Part shown: positions 10,857 through 22,215 of the stretch, piece after piece | Position numbering within the stretch: the stretch's first letter is position 1 | Layout: the number at the start of each line of letters is the position of its first letter | The notes under the pieces: model-generated | The model's database searches: none | Seen by the model: only the letters and a program-made list of their open reading frames with translations | What the model was told of the DNA's origin: nothing | Assembly (NCBI GenBank): GCA_904066235.2 | Contig: CAJFCV020000001.1 | Location: 13,511,291 to 13,575,290 of the forward strand | Origin: Bursaphelenchus xylophilus | Lineage: Eukaryota > Nematoda > Chromadorea > Rhabditida > Aphelenchoididae | DNA: 64,000 nucleotides | Direction of reading: 5' to 3' | Program-made: the position numbers and the translations under genes

Positions 10857-11586
10857 CTAGGGAAGTGTACAAACGAACCCTCACCAAATGGCAAGTGTTA
10901 TACACCATTGGAAAGCCCTTGAAAAATGGTGAAAGGTACCATTTTCATTTTTTGCAGAATGCCTCAGGGCAAAAAATTATAAACGGTTGATTTGTCCCTT
11001 AAGTAGTTACAATATCTGCTGTGGGGCAAAATAGATCTTATTTCAAAACGCTAAATGGCAAATATTGCCACTAGGTTGGCCTAAGAATCATTATGAAGTT
11101 TGGCGCTTGCCAGTAAAACCATTTTACATATGATATTTACTGGTTTTAAACACCCATAACATGAAAAAACACTTTTCACTTTTTTTAATTTTGAAAAACA
11201 TGTAAGTTTGATGGTTTTAACCGTAATCGACCGTTTTCTAGAAAAATTAAAGCCTTTGTAAAAGTTTAACTCAAATATTATCCTAACTGTAAGAACGCAA
11301 AATGTTTTTGCCCAAGCTGGGAATCGAACCTAGCTTGATTTGGCTTACCAGCCTGCTTAGCAACCACTGCACTATTGAAGCAACCCTTTTCGAGGATTTT
11401 TATCCGCTCAAGAGAAAGAAAGATTTTTGTTGCGAAATGACCTAAAAATGGTGAAATTTACAGTATGTCGTCGCGGAAAGGCATTCTGCAAAAAATGAAA
11501 ATGGTATCTTTCACCATTTTTCAAGGGCTTTCCAATGGTGTATATCACTTGCCATTTGGTGAGGGTTCGTTTGTACACTTCCCTAG
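10857..11586. mobile_element. 730-bp foldback element with about 115-bp arms
   Basis: Left arm begins ctagggaagtgtacaaacg and right arm ends with its complement. The arms then share sequence through cattttcattttttgcagaatgc. The interior is AT-rich and holds a tRNA-like stretch (about 11310-11390, minus strand). No transposase. Confidence 0.75.
11310..11390 (-). other. tRNA-like remnant inside foldback element
   Basis: On the minus strand there is an A-box-like TAGTGCAGTGGTT and, about 40 bases on, a B-box-like GGTTCGATTCC with a partial T-stem (CTAGG/CCCAG, one mismatch). The acceptor stem pairs poorly and no clean 7-base anticodon loop can be drawn. I read it as a tRNA-derived (SINE-like) relic rather than a working tRNA. 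Confidence 0.3.
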
Positions 11587-11910
11587 TCAGCTCTTCTTGA
11601 AATTTTGCACACACACCACACATGGCCCACCTATCAATTCCTGAAAGTTTTAGCTTGTGCTTTCCAAGGCATTCAACGATTTTTACGGCCGAGAGAGTAC
11701 GCAGGATGCGGAGAGCGGTCGGAAAAAAAGCGATCTTTGGCCATAACTTTGTTAGTTTCGTGCGGAAAAAAATGATTTTTTGTGTAGACATTTCCCTCTA
11801 TGGTAGAAATATTCATAAAAATTTTCATGTCAAAATTTTCAAAGAAAAGGGACAAGTTTCAAAAACTTCTAGGACTAAAACTCTCGGTTGTCTCTGCAAA
11901 GCGCGGGCAA
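11587..11910. repeat. Fragment of the GCGACGCTCAG long foldback family
   Basis: Contains the family's recurrent blocks in order: tttgcacacac, caattcctgaaagttttagc, gagagagtacgca, ggccataactttg, and tctcggttgtctctgcaaag. Similar fragments recur at about 13145-13320, 20985-21450, 27075-27330, 41510-41740, 51095-51400, 54225-54360, 57063-57350 and 58800-58975. Confidence 0.55.
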
Positions 11911-11917
11911 GTAACCA

Positions 11918-12352
11918 GAGATTGCCACGGCTCCGGAGCCGGCTCTTGGCTCCGGCTCTGAGCGGCTCCGGCTCCGAGCCGGGAGCCAGCGCCGGAGCCG
12001 GAAATTTTGGGGTCGGCTCCGGCTCCCGAGCCCAAAGTCGGAGCCAGGATTCCCAGCGGTCAGAAAAGTAAAAATTTCGTGATTTTGTTAAACCAAATTG
12101 CTTGAAAAACACTGGGGAGGATGTGACTTGACTGCGAAAACGTTGACTGTGTGATCTCTGGCACTAATAACTTTAATTTTTGGAAAAATATTTTTAAAAG
12201 GAATTTTTGCATAGGAGCTGGGATTCGGAGCCGGAGGGCTTTTTAAATTTTGCATGGAGCCGAGAGCCGTAGCCGGAGCTGCAAATTTGGCCTCAGCTCC
12301 AGCTCTGGGAGCTAAGAGCCGGAGCCGAAATTTTGACCGTGGCAATCTCTGC
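11918..12352. mobile_element. GGCTCC-rich inverted-repeat element, uninterrupted copy
   Basis: Termini ccagagattgccacgg and its complement are inverted. The interior is made of ggctcc/ggagcc palindromes. It is the mirror-image relative of 6168-6692 and preserves the empty site of the MITE there at 12212-12213. 12353-12893 contains no supported gene. Confidence 0.7.
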
Positions 12353-12893
12353 TAGTAACCTCGCTTGAGTCTTATGAAAAATTTGATCGAACTTTGTGCC
12401 AATATTCAGGGAAATATGAGGCCCAAACGTCGAGCATTTTCTCTCTGACCGTCTTCTCAATTTTCATAGTGTCTCGTCCGCAAAAACCGTTGAATACCTT
12501 GGCGGAGATTGTAAAACAAAAGCTAGATTTTTTAGTACTTGATGTGTGGCCTAGACAGAGCTTACGGTTTAAATTTCAAAGAAATCCGACGGTTGGAGGT
12601 CGAGAAATTGCAGTTTTCCCAAGAAATTTTAAAATACGGTCTTTCATTTTTTAACTTCTTATTTACTGCATTGCCTGTAAAGCTTATTTCATCAAAGCTT
12701 CCACTGTGAAATCATCTCTAATGGGGCGAGTTAAACACAAAGAAAACATGACGCACTACAAGTGTTGTAGCAAGTCAGGTAACGCAAGTTCTGGTTTATA
12801 TTTTTGTTCCAACTCTCAGACTTTGTTCTTAATTTATATTTTTTGGTTTTTCAACTGGTTTTGAACAGTTAACAGACCAACAACACTGAGAAA

Positions 12894-14891
12894 ATGTGTG
12901 ATTATGTGCCATGGAAGAATATTGAGCAAATCGATGACGTCACTTTCAGGTGAGCTGAAAATTGCGAGAAATTGAGGGAAATGCGGGGAATTGGTTTTTG
13001 TTCATTGTTTTTGAAAAAAAAGAAGATTTAAAAAATTGATTTGTTGAGGGAGAAATCGAATTTTAACAAAATTTTTTTGTTTGCAATATGTAAAGTATTC
13101 AAGTATTCAGATTTTTTTTTCAAATTTTGTAAAAAGCTCTTTTAATAGTCGACTATCAAGTTCTGAAAATATTAGCTTCCAATTCGCAAGCATCGCTGAG
13201 ATATTCAACGATCTTTGCAGACGAGAGACTATGGAAAAGAGGAGAGACGGTTAGAGAAAAAACGGCTTTTTCCGGTTTCTAAGCGAGTTTTTGACGGAAA
13301 AAAAATATTTTTTTTGTGGAATTATTATACTGAATATTTTATCATTTCTTTTTGATTTTGAAAATGAAAAAAAAATTATAATTCTGAAAAGTAAAAAAAT
13401 TTTTTTTTGAAAAATAATTTTTTAGAGCCCCAGCCATCTCCACAACCGAAGATCCCCGAGTGTACCTCGGGAATTTGCTTGCAAAAGCCGCATTTTGCGC
13501 CCATCGAACCGTAGACAGTGGATTTGACCTGAACAGTTTGCATAGTTACTTTGTGAAAAGCTGTAAGCAAAAATTTTCAAATTTTTCTTTAAAAAAAATT
13601 TAAAAACAATTTTTCTTTTCAGTAAACACAAAATTGCCGTTGAAAATCATCGTCGAGAAGACCCGAAGCGGAAGGAATTTCTCATTCAGATCGGCTCAAA
13701 TCATCCAAAAAGACAAGAATTTCCAGAACGAAGAGGTCCATTATCACTTTGAATTCACTTTTAAAAAGGTAAGTAAAGATTTAGCAGTGCTACTAGGGCC
13801 AAAAAATTTTTTTTTCTAAATCTTTGCACTATGCATTTTGCAAAATTTTTTTTCGCACTGTGCGGCTTGCAAAAAAAATGTTTTTAATTTTTTTTAACTA
13901 AAACGTATCGCAAAGTCAAAAAAAATTTTTTAAAGAATACATATTTGAAAAATTTAGCTTTTATTTTACACAAATTTTCAAGATTTTTCGAAAATTATGC
14001 AAAAAATCGAAAATTTTTTATAAAAAAATCAAAATTTTAAAATTTTATAAAAGCTTCCAAAAAGATCCATTTTCATTTTTTTCAGTTCTAAAAAATCATT
14101 TTTAGCGTACGGGCAAAGGCTCGTTGAAGTTTACGCAAGTCAATGTTCCAGTTGTTCCACAGCCGGAACGGCTTCGAACCTTCGAGCAGGTCCTGGAAGA
14201 CCTACCCCGTCTCCGTTTCAACAAAATCCAAGCCGTAGTTCCCGTGTTTCCGGAGATTTTCAAGAACTATGAGATCATTCCGTGCAATGGCGTCGAATTC
14301 GTGGCGGGGCCACAAAGAGAGGCGTTGAAACAACACTTCTGGTTCCGGTTCAAAGGAAATCTCGGTGAGTGAAATAATTCACGATATATGTATAATAGAA
14401 AATGAATGTAATTTAATAGTAGCAAATAACATTTTCAGCCGAACGATCCAGCTTTATTGATCAACTCATTTTGGCGTATATCTCGGACATTGGACTGACT
14501 TACTCCAAAACCAATGGAAATATTGATACCTATCGGCTTCTCGGGTCTTTGGATCATTCCGGATGGATTCATGATATCAAGTAAGCAAGTTTACTGCCGG
14601 AAAAACATTCGCTGCTGATCAAATTAACGCATTTTTAGCCAAATGTGGTCATTTTTCACTATCAGATGCGGAATTGTCATCATTTTTTTTAGGTTCAACA
14701 CCAACGACTTCTTGCTGTGGGAAGGCGAATGCACCATGCATTCGCTTGGCCGTGCCGTCACTCACAATCGAATCTGGACCCGAGGCGGCGAACTTATCGC
14801 CAGTTTCACGCAAGAGGCCATCACCGAAGGAGTGAAGCCGTTGAATATCAAAGAAGCCGCGAGAGCTGCGGAAAATCGACCAAAGATTTGA
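12894..14891 (+). CDS. ACOT8: Acyl-CoA thioesterase of the ACOT8/TesB family
   Basis: Six exons: 12894..12949, 13426..13562, 13623..13768, 14106..14364, 14439..14580 and 14693..14891, giving 312 aa (human ACOT8 is about 319). The double-hotdog layout is clear. IEQIDDVTFR leads to the N-terminal hotdog with LHSYFVKS and the strand motif RSGRNFSFRSAQ. The C-terminal hotdog carries SLDHSGWIH (Asp238; the equivalent Asp is catalytic in TesB) and NDFLLWEGEC. The family hydrolyses acyl-CoA esters in peroxisomes in support of beta-oxidation. The C-terminus is RPKI, only loosely like the SKL-type peroxisomal signal, so location is uncertain. The first exon is chosen because its ATG frame continues into the conserved region; an upstream ATG at 12748 would not. 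Confidence 0.92.
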
Positions 14892-15100
14892 GAGCGTCAA
14901 ATAATATCTTGTTAATTGAATTTTATTACAAAGAAATTAAAACTCTTCACAATGTGGTTTAAGGATTACTTTGTAATAAGTTATCGGATATTCTCGACTC
15001 GTCATGCCGCAAAATTTCTTCTGTTCGCGTTATACCAAGATAAATGCCGCGGCTATCCAAATAGCAATGGAGTTGGAGACAGCTGAAAGTGGAGAGAATA

Positions 15101-15243
15101 TCAGTCTGTTGGGAAAATAACGTGGATTTTTTGCAGCAAAGTCTCTCGCCTCGTCGCGCACCAAATCTCCAGCTAGACTTTGTAAAGCGAAAATGAGCGA
15201 TTACAAGGTGCGACGGATCCATATTATTTTCCCGACGGACTGA
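15101..15243. mobile_element. CAGTCTGTCGG-family MITE, GTGGATT subtype
   Basis: Inverted arms, TA on both sides, downstream of ACOT8. 15245-15626 shows no gene; it has a short CA run at about 15547-15560. Confidence 0.75.
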
Positions 15244-15626
15244 TAAAAACAGAGAAATTTAATCATGTTTGACTGAAAATCAAAGCCCGGGGCTCGCCCG
15301 CAAAAATTTGTTGGCCAGGCCCGGGGAATTTTGGAAAGCTTGGAGCCATGTCTAGGAAAGGGCGGCCCGTTTCAAACTTTCCACCGGTCAGATACACTGG
15401 TAACTATACCTTCACTTGCACAGGTCCTGGGATCTTCCGCTGAGAAGGGCAGCCCCCATATAACGTCGAGAGACGCTGGGAGAAGGGGGAGGTGGTCACC
15501 AGTCCAAAGTAAGAAGAGTATAGGGTTTATTGAGACGAAATGAAGCACACACACACACGACCGGAATCCGGAGACAGAATTAAAAGATATTGGGATTGTC
15601 TGTTGTATTTATACTTCCTAGTTTAT

Positions 15627-16481
15627 TCAAATTTCCTGGGAACTTGGGTGAGAACCAACATGGGAAAGTAAGACCGACATACTCGTTTCGCACAAAAAAC
15701 TATTTGCTGTCACGTTGAATGAAAATTTTTTGGACTCCCCATCTACTAAAAAGTTATCCCCAGTCAATTTTCAATGCTTACCTTGCCCAATTCCACTAGT
15801 TGGAGGCGACGTTGTAGCAGGGGTAGTGGAAGTTGAAGTTGTGATGATTGGAGTTGTTGAGGGTGTTGTTGACGTTGTAGTAGTTGGAAGAGGAGTCGTA
15901 GAGGTGACGGAGGTTGTTGTAGTTTGAGGTGGAGTAGTAGTAGTGGACGTAGTAGCAGCAGTAGTAGTTGTAGCAGATGTGGTAGTAGTAGTTTCCGGAG
16001 CAGTAGTAGTAGTTGGAGAAGGACTGGAAGTAGTAGGACTGCCAGTAGTACTGTCAGCGGCTGTTGTTGATCTCGATGGCACCGTTGAAATAGTACTTGG
16101 CGCTGACAACGACGTAATTACATTTTCTCCCCGTGTTGAAGTTGAAATACCTTTCGGAAAATGAGTCGTCGATGTCTCACCTTTCCTTGAACGCCTTCTG
16201 GTGATCGTTGGAGCCGGCTTCGGAGCCGCAAAATCCGCTTTATTTAAAAGCGATGGACGACTAGGTGAAGAGCGCTTTGATGCAAGCGACCAATGCTACA
16301 AAAATAATAAAAATAAGTATTCAGAAGTCCTATTTAACTCACCGGAACTTTTGCCGGGAACGCTTGAAGAGAAAGGAAGGTCTGAAAAAATAAGGAAATA
16401 CATTATTCCTCTCTGCATGCAGAAGATCCCAAAAATCATCAAATTACTTACAATAACACCAAGAATTTGCAACGCAATCAT
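15627..16481 (-). CDS. Thr-rich mucin-like secreted protein
   Basis: Proposed exons on the minus strand: 16481..16452, 16381..16343, 16295..15782 and 15706..15627. All junctions keep frame and give 220 aa. The first two exons make a signal peptide (MIALQILGVITFLSLQA). Then comes a basic stretch (TRRRSRKG) and about 100 residues made almost only of Thr, Ser and Pro (TTTTAPETTTTTSATTTT type), as in O-glycosylated mucin-like surface or cuticle proteins. The last exon is the weakest: its acceptor (cgtgacag) is plausible, and its TGA overlaps an AATAAA signal (TGAATAAA). Without it the protein would end three residues after the Gly-rich GIGQ segment. No orthologue is recognised. Confidence 0.5.
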
Positions 16482-16934
16482 CTTTGGCCACTGTTCGTTG
16501 TGAACTCTGTTATAAAACAAATTTGCGAAAACTCAGCCGCGTTCAGAATCGGAAATTGGAGCTTTTGAGGGCTAAGGTCGTGACATTTCCTCTGCGATTG
16601 TACCCGATCAAGGCAAGAATGGGAATGATGAAATCGCTGTCTCCAAATTCCCAAGACCACAAAAGAGTTCCATTAGTTTTGATTTCAATTAATTCCACTG
16701 AATGCAATTTAAAATATTAATCAGCAGCAGTCTGTTCTGTGTAGACATGACGACGGAGGTCCTGCCTGGGCCCAGAACGGGGCTCACGCTGAAGTCAAGT
16801 TCAATAATATTGTTCATGTACAAACTGAATGTGGATTTTGATGTGTTCAAACTGAAAACCATCCGACCCTAACCGACACTCACAAATGATTGTTTAATCA
16901 GCCTTTGCAAAGTTTCAATGCCTGTTTTTTTAAA

Positions 16935-17052
16935 CAAAAAACACGCTTTCGTGGGGACGTTCCGATCGAAACTCTTCTGAGTAAACAATATTTTGCTACT
17001 ATTTAAACCAAGATAATTGTCAAATGTCATCAGTGTCTTAAACGACTCTAAA
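16935..17052 (+). promoter_or_regulatory. Conserved GH45 upstream region
   Basis: About 120 bp before the first GH45 ATG is almost identical to the sequence upstream of both other copies (19743-19860 and 22216-22330, inverted): a ctttcgtggggacgttcc block, gaaactcttctga, a TATA-like gctactattta, and caaatgtcatcagtgtctta just before ATG. Conservation across copies is expected from duplication, but the TATA-like box at a suitable distance makes it the likely core promoter. Confidence 0.5.
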
Positions 17053-17730
17053 ATGAAGTCTCTTGTGTTTCTGGCCGTTCTAGGCTTGGCGTTGGCCCAG
17101 GATACCGGCAAAACCACGAGATATTGGGACTGTTGTAAGCCATCGTGCGCATGGCCCGGAAAGGCCACACTGAAGCAGGGCCCCAGCAAGACCTGCGACG
17201 TCAATGACAAGCCCTTGAGCGACGGAGGCAACACCCAATCCGGTTGCAACGGCGGCGGCTCGTACGCTTGCTCCACCGACCAGCCTTGGGCCGTGGATGA
17301 CAACCTGAGTTACGGATTCGCGGCCGTGAAACTGGCCGGAAAGCAGGAGTCGGATTGGTGCTGCTCTTGCTACGAACTGACCTTCACTGACGGTCCCGTT
17401 GCGGGCAAGAAGTTCGTCGTCCAAGCCACCAACACCGGCGGTGATTTGGGCTCCAACCACTTCGATCTGATGATCCCCGGAGGCGGTGTCGGCATCTTCA
17501 ACGGCTGCCAAGCCCAATGGAAGTCACCAGCTGACGGATGGGGACAGCGTTACGGAGGAGTCAGCTCCAAAGCCGATTGCGCTACCCTCCCTAAGGCTTT
17601 GCAACCCGGCTGCAACTGGCGCTTCGACTGGTTCAAGAACGCCGACAACCCAGGCATGACCTTCAAGAGAGTCAAGTGCCCAGCCGCCATCACCGCCAAG
17701 AGTGGCTGCATCCGTTCCGACGATGCTTAA
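17053..17730 (+). CDS. GH45 endo-beta-1,4-glucanase (cellulase), copy 1
   Basis: Single intronless frame of 225 aa. Residues 1-15 are a signal peptide ([15 protein letters not shown]). The GH45 signature [12 protein letters not shown] lies at 21-32 with catalytic Asp26. The second catalytic Asp is Asp138 in [14 protein letters not shown]. Many paired Cys follow the family pattern ([21 protein letters not shown]). The length is that of a bare catalytic domain without a cellulose-binding module. The family cleaves internal beta-1,4 glucosidic bonds in cellulose with inversion. In Bursaphelenchus and relatives, GH45 enzymes are secreted from oesophageal glands and thought to come from fungi. The start is fixed by the signal peptide; upstream in-frame ATG 17017 is disfavoured. 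It differs from copies 2 and 3 (for example CAWPGKATL against CSWPGKAQL, one extra Gly). Confidence 0.95.
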   Translation: MKSLVFLAVLGLALAQDTGKTTRYWDCCKPSCAWPGKATLKQGPSKTCDVNDKPLSDGGNTQSGCNGGGSYACSTDQPWAVDDNLSYGFAAVKLAGKQESDWCCSCYELTFTDGPVAGKKFVVQATNTGGDLGSNHFDLMIPGGGVGIFNGCQAQWKSPADGWGQRYGGVSSKADCATLPKALQPGCNWRFDWFKNADNPGMTFKRVKCPAAITAKSGCIRSDDA

Positions 17731-19067
17731 AGAACATTTAAATGATTGCAATACTGGTGTAGTTGCATTGTACTTTGCATATTTATGGCGCATATAAATT
17801 ATTTGATTGGCAAAAAGCATGTATTATATGTAATGTCTGGCGTCGTTAAAGATAAAAGCTATACGGCTTCCAGACTTATGATGATTTGGAAGTTTTTGAC
17901 GGAACTTGGTGTATATTAAGGGCAGTGTCCAATAAGATACGTGGAATGTGTTCAAAAAACTAGCACACGATTTGTGGATAGGAAGCTTAGGGTCAATGAA
18001 AAAGGTAGACTCCTCAATTAAAGTTTTTTGGTTGTCCCCGCAAAAAAGATTCAACAAAAATGACGCTCTGTTTGTCTCAGCGACGTAACAAACGTTCTTC
18101 GTGCTCAAGGACACGTACAAGATTCTCAAAAGACGGAATTCCCAGCTTGGAAGATTATGGTCATTGGAAAATGCGACTTCAACTGACAATAAGTTTTATC
18201 AGATGTCCCCAAAAAATTTGATAACAAAAAGGTTTTTCTGTGTCTCACCGACGTAACAAACGATCGTCATTTGCCTTTCTCGTAACCCCTTTTGTGACGA
18301 AAAATTTGAGCCCTGCCCTTTTCAAAACCGATCCCCCAGCCATGCCTGTTTGTGCACGTTCGAAGTTTAGTGTCCCTGTTGTTGTTTTAAAACGCAAATT
18401 TGTTGGATATCATACGACTTGTGACTGTATTCTGAACCAGTGAATGTGTACTCAGCTGGTTCCGCGTCAGCATAGGTCCAACCCGATCGACTCTCGCCGG
18501 TGTTTGGGCAACGGAAGCTGCACGAAAAATCGAAAAGGCAAGAGAAAGGAAAGTCTTTATGTTGAATTTCCGTCACAATTCGGATCTTTTTTGGTCCATT
18601 TCTAGACCAACTTGGCGAAACCCATGTCTACGAAGGCTTAACGCTTCCGAGCCTGAATCTTTTGAGACTTGGTTTGACCGGTAAAATCTAAGGTAAAAAT
18701 TTAAAACAGTTTGTTACGTCGCTGAGACACAAAAAAATTATTTTTGTTGTCGATTTCTTTTGCGGGGACAACCGGAAACTTTGATTGAGGTCCTTTTTCA
18801 TTGATCCTAATCTGCCTAACTACAAATTGCGTGCTAGTATATATATGTTCAAAATCTTCCACATGTTCCATAAGACACTACCGTTAATATACACCAACTT
18901 CCGTCAAAAGCTGCCGAAGATTGGGAGTCTTGAAGCTCTTATATGACTTTGAGGAAACATTAGACGACATTACATACAAGCTTCTTGCCAATCAAATAAT
19001 TTATTTGCGCAATAAATATGCAAAATGCAATGCTACTACCACAGTCTCATAATAATTTAAAAGTCCT

Positions 19068-19742
19068 CTAAGCATCGTCGGAACGGATGCAGCCACTCTT
19101 GGCGGTGATCTCGGCTGGGCACTTGACTCTCTTGAAGGTCATGCCTGGGTTGTCGGCGTTCTTGAACCAGTCGAAGCGCCAGTTGCAACCAGGCTGCAAC
19201 GCGGTAGGGAGTGTGGCACAATCGGCTTTGGAGCTGACTCCACCATAACGCTGTCCCCATCCTTCAGCTGGCGACTTCCATTGAGCTTGGCAGCCGTTGA
19301 AGATGCCGACACCGCCTCCGGGGATCATCAGATCGAAGTGGTTGGAGCCCAAATCACCGCCGGTGTTGGTGGCTTGGACCACGAATTTCTTGCCCGCAAC
19401 GGGACCGTCAGTGAAGGTCAGTTCGTAGCAAGAGCAGCACCAATCCGACTCCTGCTTTCCGGCCAATTTCACGGCCGCGAATCCGTAACTCAGGTTGTCA
19501 TCCACGGCCCAAGGCTGGTCGGTGGAGCAAGCGTACGCGCTACCGCCGTTGCAACCGGACTGGATGTTGCCGTCGCTCAACGGCTTGTCGTTAACGTCGC
19601 AGGTCTTGCTGGGGCCCTGCTTGAGTTGGGCCTTTCCGGGCCATGAGCACGAGGGCTTACAACAGTCCCAATATCTCGTGGTTTTGCCGGTATCCTGAGC
19701 CACCGCCAAGCCGAGAACGGCCAGAAACACAAGAGACTTCAT
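19068..19742 (-). CDS. GH45 endo-beta-1,4-glucanase (cellulase), copy 2
   Basis: Intronless, 224 aa, same signal peptide (LAVAQ at its end) and the same two catalytic motifs as copy 1. It differs from copy 3 by a single visible residue (YGGVSS here, YGGISS there), so these two arose by a recent duplication or are being homogenised. Transcribed toward copy 1, tail to tail. It lies in the left unit of a roughly 2.47-kb tandem duplication. Confidence 0.95.
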   Translation of the reverse strand: MKSLVFLAVLGLAVAQDTGKTTRYWDCCKPSCSWPGKAQLKQGPSKTCDVNDKPLSDGNIQSGCNGGSAYACSTDQPWAVDDNLSYGFAAVKLAGKQESDWCCSCYELTFTDGPVAGKKFVVQATNTGGDLGSNHFDLMIPGGGVGIFNGCQAQWKSPAEGWGQRYGGVSSKADCATLPTALQPGCNWRFDWFKNADNPGMTFKRVKCPAEITAKSGCIRSDDA

Positions 19743-20815
19743 TTTAGAGCCGTTTAAGACACTGATGACATTTGAAAATTACCGGAGGTTAAATAGTAGC
19801 AAAATGTTGTTTATTCAGAAGAGTTTCGCTCGGAACGTCCCCACAAAAGCGTGTTACGGCTATTTGAACAGGAACAGAAACTTGACCTTTTGCTAAAGCT
19901 GACTAAACTATTATTTTTGAATTTCCCGGTTAGTGTCGAGTTCAAAAACGTTGAATTTTCCGAAGAACACAAGCGTCTCATAAACAATTTTTGGAAATTT
20001 TTAAAATCGAAAATTTTTTGGTCGATAATAGCAAAACTTTGTCACGACTTGCATATTCCCATGGAATGACCGACAGATTGGCATAAAAGGAAGAGAAATC
20101 GGCCAATCAGGAAGTATTATTTTCGTGTTTTGTCTTTTCCCGCCTATGCGGTTGTGTTGTGTGCAATAAACCGTCGTATTTTCTGTTGTCTATTATTGAT
20201 TTGTCTATGGTCAACTCTTGCGTTCGTGGAGTCAATTATTGTGAGTTCATTAGTGAAGTTGTTTCCTGAGTATAGTTAGTCGTTGTCATAGTTTGTGTAG
20301 TCGTTTGTCATGGTTTGTATGTATAGATTGTTCGGGCTTGGGATCAGAAATAGCAACTAGAACAGGGACCCTTTATAGAAGTGCTCTCACTTTTTTTTTG
20401 ATTTGAAAAAATCAACGTTTCTTGCCAATGAGAACAACATTTGCATCAAAAATCATTGTTTTCCGAGCGAAATTCTATGAAAGATAGTCAAAAAGCTTTT
20501 TTCTCTGAACGTCTCCTCAATTTCCGTGCTCGGTCTCACTCTTGCATGGTTTCGTTGAATATCTTGATTCAATTTATAAATTGCTGTCTAAAATTTCCAG
20601 AAATTGATTGATGGCACAGATAGGCCGAGTATGAAAAATTTGGAGAAAATCTGAGAGTCGCGCCAAGAGCGGTTTCTCTCAAACCTAAAATCATAAATTC
20701 ATTGTTTTTCTTCAAAAAAATGGTTATATAAAATTTTATTCAAAACTGTGACACCGAAAAGAGCCTTAGTTTTCTTGTAATTTCTATATTTTGCCATAGG
20801 AGCGCAAATTTTTCC

Positions 20816-20960
20816 CGTTCCGGGCAAAAGATTACATTCAAAATGACAGCTATCCTAGCAACGGCGCGAGGAGTGGACATTGCCCACTAAAATCGTCCCA
20901 AACCCGAAGAAGTTGTTTTCACCGCCTCCGGAATCCGCTGAAGGCGAGGTAAGCCAAGTG
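20816..20960 (+). pseudogene. Remnant of CC2D2A promoter and first exon
   Basis: Sequence upstream of the functional CC2D2A start is recognisable to about 20890. It then jumps directly to the last part of exon 1 (cccgaagaagttgttttcac .. gaaggcgag followed by gtaagccaag). The ATG and most of exon 1 are deleted, and no further exons follow before the next GH45. It is a by-product of the tandem duplication. Confidence 0.7.
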
Positions 20961-21540
20961 TAATGTTTTAGCTGGTGCTCGAAGTGGAACAATCAGATTT
21001 TTTTTAAATTTTTTGCAGACTTTTCGCATATGTCACATATCAATTTCTGAAAGTCTTGGCTCGCGCTTCGCAGGAAGAGCCGAGATATTCGACAACCTTT
21101 TAAAGCGAGAGAGTGTGCAGAATGCGGAGAGCGGTGAGAAAAGAAAAGGCTTTTTGGCTATATAAAAGTGAAGAAATAGAATGGCACCGATCGTTTCGAA
21201 AAAATAGAATGGAAAAATGCGGCCGACATGAGAAAAAAAGCTTGAGAAAGCAAATTCAGCGTCTTTTTCAAAATCCCACAATCGGTCTTATTTCTTTGCT
21301 CTTATATCTCCGCCAACTTTAGGATAAAAAATCTCGGTTGTTTCTGCAAAGCGCGAGTAAACAATTTCACATATGCTTTATGAAGAACTAGTCCAAATTT
21401 GTGCCAAGTTTCAATGAAATCTGAGCGACTTTGACAAAACAAAACATTGCATAACTCTTGCCAATCAAATAATTTATTTGCGCAATAAATATGCAAAATG
21501 CAATCCAACTACAACAGTCTCATAATAATTTAAAAGTCCT

Positions 21541-22215
21541 CTAAGCATCGTCGGAGCGGATGCAGCCACTCTTGGCGGTGATCTCGGCTGGGCACTTGAC
21601 TCTCTTGAAGGTCATGCCTGGGTTGTCGGCGTTCTTGAACCAGTCGAAGCGCCAGTTGCAACCAGGCTGCAACGCGGTTGGGAGTGTGGCACAATCGGCT
21701 TTGGAGCTGATTCCTCCGTAACGCTGTCCCCATCCTTCAGCTGGCGACTTCCATTGGGCTTGGCAGCCGTTGAAGATGCCGACACCGCCTCCGGGGATCA
21801 TCAGATCGAAGTGGTTGGAGCCCAAATCACCGCCGGTGTTGGTGGCTTGGACCACGAATTTCTTGCCCGCAACGGGACCGTCAGTGAAGGTCAGTTCGTA
21901 GCAAGAGCAGCACCAATCCGACTCCTGCTTTCCGGCCAATTTCACGGCCGCGAATCCGTAACTCAGGTTGTCATCCACGGCCCAAGGCTGGTCGGTGGAG
22001 CAAGCGTACGCGCTACCGCCGTTGCAACCGGATTGGATGTTGCCGTCGCTCAAGGGCTTGTCGTTAACGTCGCAGGTCTTGCTGGGGCCCTGCTTGAGTT
22101 GGGCCTTTCCGGGCCATGAGCACGAGGGCTTACAACAGTCCCAATATCTCGTGGTTTTGCCGGTATCCTGAGCAACCGCCAAGCCGAGAACGGCCAGAAA
22201 CACGAGAGACTTCAT
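21541..22215 (-). CDS. GH45 endo-beta-1,4-glucanase (cellulase), copy 3
   Basis: Intronless, 224 aa, with signal peptide, [12 protein letters not shown] (catalytic Asp26) and [10 protein letters not shown]. It is divergently arranged with CC2D2A: its ATG lies 697 bp from the CC2D2A ATG. The copy is intact, so all three genes could be expressed. Codon use is noticeably richer in C/G third positions than the surrounding introns, as expected for a highly expressed secreted enzyme. Confidence 0.95.
   Translation of the reverse strand: MKSLVFLAVLGLAVAQDTGKTTRYWDCCKPSCSWPGKAQLKQGPSKTCDVNDKPLSDGNIQSGCNGGSAYACSTDQPWAVDDNLSYGFAAVKLAGKQESDWCCSCYELTFTDGPVAGKKFVVQATNTGGDLGSNHFDLMIPGGGVGIFNGCQAQWKSPAEGWGQRYGGISSKADCATLPTALQPGCNWRFDWFKNADNPGMTFKRVKCPAEITAKSGCIRSDDA

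Larger units (their letters stand above)
16935..19860. repeat. Large inverted duplication carrying GH45 copies 1 and 2
   Basis: The arms run from about 16935 to 18094 and from about 19860 back to 18707, including promoter, gene and at least 360 bp of 3' flank (for example gtttgttacgtcgctgagac at 18710 against its complement at 18080). The unpaired centre (18095-18706) repeats a cgacgtaacaaacg motif near 18250 but has no recognisable gene. Confidence 0.8.

Noticed and set aside
17080..17517. Antisense open frames within all three GH45 genes
   Set aside because: Caused by the strong codon bias of the cellulases; no independent motifs.
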